A stretch of DNA of 64,000 nt from Neostapfia colusana (Eukaryota > Streptophyta > Magnoliopsida > Poales > Poaceae). The notes beneath the pieces are model-generated. The model had not been told where the DNA came from. It was given only the letters and a program-made list of their open reading frames with translations, and made no database searches. Location of the stretch: assembly GCA_030760725.1 (NCBI GenBank), contig JASWHV010000016.1, positions 18,839,084-18,903,083 on the forward strand. Direction: 5' to 3'. Both the position numbers and the translations under genes were made by a program. Shown here piece after piece: positions 56,575 to 64,000 of this stretch (within the stretch, counting starts at the first letter, position 1; every line of letters starts with the position of its first letter).

Positions 56575-57548
56575 ATGCCGGTGATTAGGAGCACGGCACG
56601 CATAAGGACTCGTCCACCACCACGTGGGAGTGCACTTAACCCCGTTGAGGTGTCCGATGGACCATATTGGGAGGATATAAAGATGGAACCTCATGATGAA
56701 GATGAATTCAATAGCTCTATGCATTAGGAAGAGGATCCAGAAGAGGTGGAACCATTCGAAGACGATATGGAGGATGATCCACAAGAACAGCATTGGTACG
56801 CACCTCACGAGGAGTTTCACGCGGGTTTACACCCCGTAGAGCCTCATGAAGCTATGATGGGAGGAGATGAACCCGAGGAGGATCCACCCCTTGCTGAGAC
56901 CAATATGAAGGTGATGAATGGGCCAACCACTCAGTTCAAGAATTTCGGTCCGACGGAATGGAAGGAGGACACATATCTAGGGGGCTCAAGGAATTTCTGG
57001 ATTGCTGCAGCTTATACCTGGAGTATCTCCTCAAGAAAGTTCCTCGTCTCGTACATGAAGAGTGGAAGGCTGATGTAACCATCCTATCTAACGGTAGGGT
57101 TGTCACTCGGCACTTCACACCCACATGGAGAGCTACAAGGGCAGAAGCTATCGATGATGCTGCATGGAAAGCACTCACCGGACTGTGCTACGCCTTCCAT
57201 GAGCAGCTTGAGGGCACCACTTTTGAGCTGCACCCGTGTCGGAAGAGTGGTACAAGGGAGATCATTGGAACCCATGTAATGGCTCTTTCCAACCCACAGG
57301 CTGCTGACAAGTCTCAGAGGTTGCTCGTGGAGTTAGGAAACCGTTACGCAAGCGCACAAGAAGAGATCCGTTACCTCCGCAAGAAGCTGTATTTGCTGGA
57401 GAAACAAGAGGAGACTCATGCCAATGCGGGAGCAAATGGAGCACCAGCGTCATCTATCCCTACATGGACTGCTGACTCACCATGGCATGCGCCCATGTAT
57501 GGACCACCCCCGTCACACGGCGAGAACAGCACCGGTTCACATGATTAA
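56575..57548 (+). pseudogene. orf0 of element G
   Basis: ATG at 56575 (MPVIRSTARIRTR), 253 bases after the PBS. The first part is basic, then strongly acidic (DDMEDDPQEQ, EPEEDPP). A TAG at 56725-56727 and a frameshift near 56955 interrupt it. The second part (about 56958-57548) reads GLKEFLDCCSLYLEYLL, then GRVVTRHFTPTWRATRAEAIDDAAWKAL and a coiled-coil-like end (SAQEEIRYLRKKLYLLEKQEE region) with a Pro/Gly-rich tail. About 323 codons in total. This looks like the complete counterpart of the fragment in element A. No known domain recognised. Confidence 0.6.
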
Positions 57549-57835
57549 GTTTAGGATTCCCATTGAATAAAGTTGTAATAAAAACGTTTAGATCGTAGTA
57601 GCTTGAATAAGAGTGGTGTGCTGAACTTTGGTGATGATTGCTTTTGTTTGTATGCTTGTTGTAAGTTGTGGGACGCTTCGGCGAATGTCCATATCCACAC
57701 ATAGTAGAGATATGTGAGATGCTTCGGCACGTGTTCACATCCTCATATAGGTTCATCCACCTTGATGCATATAGTTGGAAAATCACTTCTTTCAATTCTG
57801 AATTATATTCCGAGAGTAAGCATTAAAATAATGGG
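57549..57835. other. Spacer between orf0 and protease fragment in G
   Basis: AT-rich, no ORF. Gag would be expected here and is missing. It contains two near-identical GATGCTTCGGCAC / GACGCTTCGGCGA segments about 50 bp apart. Confidence 0.5.
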
Positions 57836-57961
57836 GTAGACTTTCTCGCCAACCTTATTGTCTTGGATTCCCAAGGGATTGACATAATACTTGGAATGGA
57901 TTGGCTAAGAAAGCACAACGGAGTGATTCAATGTGCTGAGAGGATCGTGCAGTTGACAAGT
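57836..57961 (+). pseudogene. pol: Protease fragment of element G
   Basis: Reads VDFLANLIVLDSQGIDIILG followed by MDWLRKHNGVIQCAERIVQL, the C-terminal half of a gypsy aspartic protease (family motif ILGMDWL). The active-site DSG part is absent. It breaks off at TTGACAAGTGAGCC, where the LTR repeat array starts. Confidence 0.85.
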
Positions 57962-59286
57962 GAGCCCCGCCGGTGAGCCCCACCGACGAGCCCCGCCATC
58001 GAGCCCCGCTGGCAAGCCCCGTCGTCGAGACCCGCCGACGAGCCCCGTCACGCCTCGCCGTCGCCGGAAAATAACCGACAATCTGTCCTGCCCTAATCAT
58101 CCATAGAAAAATTCCCAGCTGCTGCCATTGCTAGAACGAAGGCCCTGCCACCAAGGAGGAAGTGAGGTAGGTCTTCATTACCCATCTTACGACGTCGTCG
58201 CTGTTTCTACGCATCCGTTTTCTTCACCCCCTTCGAACAGTAACTTTTACATGTGGATAGATCGTGTTTTGGTTGGTTTTTGACGGTGGAATTGATCTAG
58301 ATCTTGAGTCAAGATCATCACCACGTCCACACTTCATCCCAGCACTCTTGTTCATCATAAAACCCCATGAAAGCCCATTAAAACATGCAAGAACACATAC
58401 AAACTGGTTTAATAAAACAACACCATAGGATTTGCATTCATCTACCTCATTGCATCTTGAGTAAAGTTTCTGCATGATGATTGATTGCTGTAATTTTGTA
58501 TGTATGTGATCGTGAGTAGAAGAACAAGCTCAAGAGGCCATCTACGAGGAACTACAGCACCAAGATTTCGAGACGCTTGAACAACAAGAACCACAGGAGC
58601 AAGGCAAGTGCCCCTTGACCAAGATTTCGAGACACTTGATCCCATGTTTTGAAACTGTTTTGTTTGCGAAAACTTGTATGCTTGAGTCAACTTGATGGGA
58701 CACCCTTCTATAGGAGTTTACTAGTTTTTTTAACCATCCTTGTCGCCGGGAAAGTTGATGAGTCAGGTATGGTCATTTTTCCTTTTTGCTTCGCTTAATC
58801 CACGGGATACGAGAAGCTGAAATAAAACATGTCTAGCTACTGCACTCATATGAATAATGATGATGAGAACTTGATGATGTTAATTATCATGGAATCGGGG
58901 AGATCTAGGCAAGCTTGGTTCGTGGATTTTGCTGAATGAGATGGTGGTTTACTTGCCGTAGATCTAAGGACCGGTTCATGCCAGCACATGCCAGAAAAAC
59001 AGTGCTACCACAAGGCCAAATATGGGTGCGGCTTAGCTGACTAATTAGGTGTGTTGCTAGCTTGTTATGGACCGTGGATGGCGCGAGGAATGGGAGTCGA
59101 GGAGGACTGCTCTGGGAACTGCATGGCACAAGAGGGGGGCCGTGGGTGGGAGAATGGTGATTCGAGCCTGCCGGTGAAACCTCAGTGAGTCCATACATCT
59201 AGTAGCCCCTTTGTAAAGGCTATTTTGTGATCTCTTGGCCATACAACAACGGTTGTGTACTGGTATAATGGAGGTTCTGCAGTCGC
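57960..59286 (+). repeat. 3' LTR fragment of element G
   Basis: Matches 54119-55483 of the 5' LTR with scattered differences; the first ~610 bp of the LTR, including minisatellite and TATA box, are missing. It ends at GGTTCTGCAGTCGC, where CACTA-2 begins. Confidence 0.85.
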
Positions 59287-59690
59287 CACTACAGGAATTC
59301 GTCAATAGGGCGTCGGCCATATGAGCGTCGGTTGGCTACAGAAACCGACACACAGAAGATAAAGGCGTCGGTCAACCGACGCACTTAGCCGACGAAATAT
59401 ATTGGACACCTTTACCATCTAAGTGCGTCGGGGCCGACGCATTTAGGGCATATGTGCGTTGGTTTCTCTCAGCCGACGCACTTAGGATTAAATGCGTCGG
59501 CCCAGAGAACCAACCCACTTAAGTCACTTATATGCGTCGGTTTCTAATGGACCGACGCACATAAAGTGACACGTGGCGAACGCACCGAGCGCGTTTGTGT
59601 GCATCGGTCCTGTAGGAACCAACGCATATAATCCACTTAAGTGGGTCGGTTTTGAGGAGAACGACGCACATAACGTGTTTTTTTTAAAAA
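59287..59690 (+). repeat. CACTA-2 left TIR and subterminal repeats
   Basis: GCGTCGG or its inverse CCGACGC occurs more than ten times in both orientations within 400 bp, often as GTGCGTCGG...CCGACGCACTTA hairpins. This is a dense subterminal array of the TnpA-binding kind. Confidence 0.85.
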
Positions 59691-59861
59691 ACTGCTTAAT
59701 TTCTCTCCCTCCCCGGATGGGGAGCCTCCATTTTACACAAAGAACAGCAATATATACAGCAGAACAGATATAATTCAACAACATTTCAAACATAGCATCG
59801 TACACAAGTTTTCAAACGTTTCAAACACAAGCACAACAGTACAAAAATGAGTAAACGAAAT

Positions 59862-62800
59862 TCAAATGTCGTCGTGGGAGCCTCCACTCGCACGTCCTGC
59901 ACTCCCATCTCCTCCACTCGCACCTCCGTCATTGATGTTAAAGAAAGCATCAACACCTTCGGGAGTCTCATGACGAGATCCCTGCGATAAACAAATAAAA
60001 TAGAAACTTAATAATGTAACATGTTAACTTCGACTAACTTAATAACATAACTTTAAAAAAGAGAAGCATGTTGGTTTGAACTAAAACTTATCAATGCTCT
60101 CGTATTTCCTCTCACTCTCCCTAACTCCCTCGCCCTCACTCGCTCTCCCACTCTCTCTATCTCTTCTCCTCTCCCGCTATCTCTTTCTCTCTAGCTCCCT
60201 CTCTATCTATCTCTTCTTTTCTCTCTATCTCTTCCTCTCTCCCTCTATATATTTCTCTTCCTCTCTATCTATCACTTCTTTTCACTCTCTATGTACCCCT
60301 CTCTCTCTCTATGTCTTCCTCTCCCTCTCTATCTATCTCTGCCTCTCTCGCTCTCTCACTTGTTCCCTCTTTCACTTCATATCTCTGCTAGTATTTCCCT
60401 TTTCTTCTTAATATTGTGCTAATTAATATATGATGTTATAATGAAAATATTGTAACAAGTATACAAGTCATACATACCGCTGCGTCTCCAACTTGTGATG
60501 GGTGAGTCTGCACCGGAGGGAAAGGCATCGGTGGGAAAACTGCTTCAAGTTGTAGATTATAATTAGAATCATTTTAGAATCGTATAAAGTGGTCAAATGC
60601 GAAAATTACAGTTTACCTGGATTATTTAGCTGCAATCTAGAAGCCAACAGTGACATGAATCCGTAAGGTTGTGGAACACATGGTTGACCACTCTCGGAAC
60701 CCTGCAACACAAATGGTTACGATATTGCATTATATAATCCAAGTCAAAAAGATAAGCAGTTTTACCTGTGAGGAGGAGCCAATCTGTAGTGTTGGTTGCA
60801 TTGGTCGAGGCATCATGTCGAGGTAAGGTTGCTGCGGCGGACCAAACTGAGAACTAGAGCTACCTTGACCCATGAACTTCATCAAGTAAATTAGTTGTGA
60901 TATCTTGAGTAGAAACATTTGTAAACCGAATAATATTTTTAAATACGAAAATTACATGTTACCTGCGACATATACAAATAATGCATTTGTTGCTGCAGCA
61001 TCTGTGTCTGTTGCTGTTGTTGTTGCAGTAACATCTGTGTCTGTTGCTGTTGGTGTTGCATCTCCTCCTTTGTGCGTCTCAATTCTTCTCGTAATTCAGC
61101 CTCTGTAGAAGATTGAAATCGACTACCACTAACATTGGACAGCTGTCGTATAGCATAAGCCTCACGCTCTACGTACTCATCGCCCAACCCAAGTCTACAA
61201 AAAATACAAGTGTGAATAATCGACATTCATTAACATACAAATCATCATTATCTTTACACATACCTCCCATGCGGTAGACCTCCGCCGGCATCGTACGCCG
61301 CAGCGACATCCAACAGCTCTCTCAAATAGTCTGAATCACGTCTATGGATCTTCTTAAAACTCTCAACATACTTTTGCTGTGATACATTTAGTTAACAGAT
61401 TAATGTAATACAAGATAAATTGAGTTGATGGATAAAAGTAATAAACAATCAACATAAGTACCAATTTCTGCGTTGATGCCTTGTCACACAACACCTCCGA
61501 GCGATTCGGGTCTGGACCTTTGTGCCCCTTAAGATAAACCTCGAGAAATGTAGGAGGCGTACCAGTTTCAGCTGTCTGCAATATCAAAATTCAACCATTT
61601 AATCAATACAACTAATTGAAGCAATCTAAGTATGAATGTAAGAATTCATACTATCCTTTGTTCCATCCGAACATAACCATCCGGCCCGAAGAAGTGCTTT
61701 CCTGGCTTGCTCTTCCGCTTTCTTCGGTGTCTATCAGAAATATTTATGAACTCAGCTGAACCCCAATACCCGCATAACCACTCCCAAGCCTCCATATTGG
61801 CACAAATCCAATCCACATGACTCTGCAAGTACTCCTCCCTAGTGAGGTGAATTTTGGATGCTTCTTTGTTTGTCATAGGCTGGAACATCACCGTATTGTA
61901 GTAGACGGTCACAGCTTTGATCCGTGCCTTAGAGAAGGAGTCGTTGACACGTCTTTTTGCTGCATTATGGAAAATTGAACACGCATATGCTTGACTCACA
62001 CCCTCCTCCAAATGAAACATACCCTGCATACAAGTAACAATTATGTCAAATAACAATAAGATGTAATGTAATGGAAACAATCAAAACAAACTTACCCAGA
62101 AGATCTCCCAAACTCTATCCTGACACATACCCGAATCGCCATAATCTTGAAGCGCATAGTGATCCCAACTATGTGCTGCAATCCTTTGACCATCTACTAA
62201 AACCATCCCGGGATAGCAAAACCGGACGGCGTTTCCCAACTCGGTGTTAACAACTCGTCGATGCCCCTTTCCACTCCATCCAAGCTCCACCCAGCACCTA
62301 GTACCCTTCGGCCTTATAATCGTCCGCTCGTCCATGCTTTTACTTACACCACATAAAAGGTGCCTCCACAACCTGTACATAAAAAGTACATAAATTAGTT
62401 AATTGAAAAGATATAATGAACTTATTAATTAATCAGAAATATTACCTAAAGGGGCATCGATCGGGGTGTCCTAACTCTTCTAGCTCTGCCCTTCTGGCAA
62501 TCCTAGCATCTCGCTCAGGATACTCAGTCCCTTCACCTTCGTCCTCATCATCCCCCTCATTGCCACCATCAGAAGAGGTCCACCGCCAACAATATCTGAG
62601 CCTCCTCCTGAGACTCGTCCTGAGCCTCCTGCTGAGCCTCCTCCTGAGCCTCGTCCTGAGCCTCCTCCTGAGCCACCTTCCTGCTCCAACGTCTGCCTGA
62701 CAGTATCTGGTTTCTCCACGTACAACTCCTCGTACGTCGGGCAACGATCTGTCACCCGTGTTGGACTCAAACCTCGTGCAGGCTCGCTCGACGTAAGCTC

Positions 62801-63030
62801 TGCCACACAACTCAAAAACTGCCTCTTTCTCTACCCACTTTAAGTAGTACCCTAAAAATATAAATAAAAAAGTATGTAAAGAAGCAAGAAACAATAGACA
62901 GTTAATATTAATATTGAAATGTATGTAAAAAAAGTACCTGAAACGGGTCTGGCAAACTGGGAGTGGAGGACGAAGATCCACTACCCTTCTTGCTCTTCTT
63001 CTTCGCCAAACTTGGCAAAAGCTTAAACAT
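59862..63030 (-). CDS. TnpA-type (Transposase_24) gene of CACTA-2, about 11 exons
   Basis: Exons inferred from GT-AG borders with continuing frame: 62938-63030 (start MFKLLPSLAKKKSKKG), 62446-62818, 62096-62372, 61652-62023, 61462-61575, 61264-61376, 60963-61194, 60766-60876, 60617-60701, 60478-60542 and 59862-59981 (ends GGSHDDI, stop). From exon 3 to the stop the phases agree at every junction. Exons 3-6 hold the Transposase_24-type region (AKRRVNDSFSKARIKAV, FLEVYLKGHKG); exon 7 has a polyQ coiled-coil part. Exon 2 contains a Gly/Ser or Glu/Ala/Gln repeat in which the frame must change once (about 62560-62690), so either a 1-base indel or a missed splice remains. TnpA proteins bind subterminal repeats and help transposition. 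Confidence 0.7.
60094..60411 (+). repeat. CT-rich microsatellite in a CACTA-2 intron
   Basis: About 300 bp of CTCTCTATCTCTTC-like repeats. It lies between the last two TnpA exons. The long plus-strand ORF across it is a low-complexity artefact. Confidence 0.85.
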
Positions 63031-63067
63031 CTGCATACATTTTTATAGAAATGATTAGTATACAACA

Positions 63068-63290
63068 TTAGATTATAATTAAAGAATGTATACAATAATA
63101 ATAAAAATCTAAAAAATGCATACAATATAAATAAAAAATCATCAGCATCAGAATTTGCTTCTGTAACGCGTGCATTAAGATATTCACGTGTCTCTTCTTC
63201 CATCTCTTCCTCTTCACTCTCTTCCATCTCTTCCTCTTCTTCATCATATCTCTCCTCTTCTTCAAAAATCCTTTTCTTCTTTTCCATAAT
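63068..63290 (-). other. TnpD-TnpA intergenic segment of CACTA-2
   Basis: About 270 bp between the TnpD stop and the first TnpA exon. It contains a purine-rich (minus strand GAAGAGGAA-type) run at 63190-63290 that gives Glu/Lys-rich open stretches; I regard these as simple sequence, not a gene. Confidence 0.45.
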
Positions 63291-63296
63291 TCTTTG

Positions 63297-63949
63297 TTAT
63301 TGTCGAACACGTTTTCTTGAAGGGCCAACTTGTTCTTCAGACATCAACTCTAGCATATCACTGGCTATTTCTGTGAGTCCTATCCCAGAAGATATCATAA
63401 AATCTTCTGCTTCCTCGATTTCGTCTTGATAGATAATACCGTCATCTTCTTGAATCTCTATATACTCATCATAACGGTAAGGGTGCACTTCAGGGTTAAC
63501 TGTATACACAACCCACCAATTTTTCAAACTTGGGTGAGGATAACTTAAATAGTACACTTGTACCACTTGATTCGCAAGTACAACATTGTTGTTATGGGCT
63601 GTGTATCGTGACTTGTGGTTGACCTCCACCATTACAAAATCATCAACTCGTGTGCCCGATGTTGGATCAAATCATTCACAGTTAAAAATCACAAGTTGAA
63701 GTGTTTTTGGACCGCCAAATGTGTACTCTATTATTTTTTAAGAACACCGTAATATTCTGTCACTTTTCCACTACCCTCTGCGGCAGTTATCATTACCCCA
63801 CTGTTTGTAGTGGCAGCAAGTGGACGACTTGCTTCTAAACTTGCCGTCCGAAAACGATATCCGTTGATATCATACCTGCTAAATTCTGTTGCTCTCAATT
63901 GACCATGCGACATCTGTCGCAAGTCATCGGAGATGTTGACATCTTTCAT
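63297..63949 (-). pseudogene. TnpD C-terminal part (DUF4216 type) of CACTA-2
   Basis: Right to left: RATEFSRYDINGYRFRTASL and EYYGVLKK (63949-63731), then after a frameshift IIEYTFGG, a TGA where relatives have Trp (near 63675), and YYLSYPHPSLKNWWVVYTVNP with an acidic tail ending EEQVGPSRKRVRQ at the stop (63297). This is the same domain as in CACTA-1 at 24234-24938. The tnp2 catalytic domain, if present, lies right of the window. Confidence 0.75.
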
Positions 63950-64000
63950 ACACTACATAAATAAACAAAGTTAGCATCTTATGATAAATATGTGAACTAA

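Larger units (their letters stand above)
53509..59286 (+). mobile_element. Element G: internally deleted Ty3/gypsy element
   Basis: Plus strand: 5' LTR (53509-56306), PBS, orf0 (56575-57548), a 126-bp protease fragment (57836-57961), then directly the 3' LTR from about its 610th base to 59286, where CACTA-2 is inserted. Gag, the rest of pol, PPT and the LTR start are gone. The five bases before the 5' LTR are CTCCT; no partner can be seen. Same LTR family as the solo LTR at 36260-39245. Confidence 0.8.
59287..64000 (-). mobile_element. CACTA-2: En/Spm-type DNA transposon, right part outside window
   Basis: Left terminus CACTACAGGAATTCGTC at 59287 inside G's LTR (CGC before it is the candidate 3-bp target duplication). 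Subterminal CGTCGG repeats, a TnpA-type gene (59862-63030, minus) and the end of a TnpD gene (63297-63949, minus) follow. The terminus differs from CACTA-1 after CACTACAG, and so do the subterminal motifs, so the two belong to different subfamilies. The element is cut by the window edge. Confidence 0.85.

Noticed and set aside
59300..59690. CRISPR-like array of CGTCGG repeats
   Set aside because: Units are short, in both orientations and irregularly spaced, next to a CACTA terminus; this is a plant genome.
60094..60411. 105-codon plus-strand ORF rich in Leu/Ser
   Set aside because: It is the translation of a CT microsatellite in an intron; no start context or motif.

Overview
This window is plant DNA, almost certainly from a grass (Poaceae), and consists nearly entirely of nested transposable elements with no recognisable host gene. 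The evidence is the set of element families: Ty3/gypsy chromoviruses of the Tekay/Del type, a CRM-like (centromeric type) chromovirus, Tat-lineage gypsy elements, two CACTA (En/Spm) DNA transposons and a short TIR element (MITE). No rRNA, tRNA or CRISPR was seen. Almost all transposon coding sequence is broken by stops and frameshifts. The mix of nested gypsy elements, a CRM-like element and CACTA elements fits pericentromeric or other heterochromatic grass DNA (inference).

Left third (1-23035): three related Tekay-type elements lie inside one another. Element A (+, 1-8208, 5' part outside the window) appears to sit inside the 3' LTR of element B (-, 8209-18468). B in turn sits inside the RNase H region of element C (-, 18469-23035). 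A keeps the end of an extra upstream ORF (orf0), gag, a broken pol with chromodomain, PPT and a 3.0 kb LTR. B keeps gag, pol, PBS and a 3.4 kb 5' LTR. C keeps gag, PR, RT and the PBS.

Middle (23036-42600): a deleted CACTA element (23036-28245, minus-strand genes, right terminus CACTACAG visible) is followed by a 202-bp MITE and a Tat-lineage gypsy element H (+, RT at 29.1-30.1 kb, RNase H and integrase at 40.1-42.4 kb). H is split by a 10-kb gag-only LTR element E (-, 30108-40076, 5-bp target duplication AAGCC). E itself carries a 2986-bp solo LTR of another family (36260-39245, target duplication GGTAT). E has a long gag, no pol, and an antisense ORF with its own TATA-like box and AATAAA.

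Right third (42600-64000): the 3' region of H is interrupted by a complete CRM-like element F (-, 43058-50634, two 864-bp LTRs, near-perfect ACTTR target duplication). Poorly defined LTR-like sequence follows up to about 52.8 kb. Element G (+, 53509-59286) has the same LTR family as the solo LTR; it retains a 2.8-kb 5' LTR, PBS and orf0 but has lost gag, nearly all of pol and the start of its 3' LTR. A second CACTA element (59287 to beyond the end) is inserted in G's 3' LTR. Its TnpA-type gene can be traced through eleven exons with almost no damage.

The features worth most attention are arrays of about 55-bp units centred on CACGTG, shared by two unrelated LTR families (E and the solo LTR); the antisense gene in E; the splice-acceptor-like sequence directly before gag in A and B; and the near-intact TnpA-type gene. 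All family names rest on motif recognition by eye, not on database searches.
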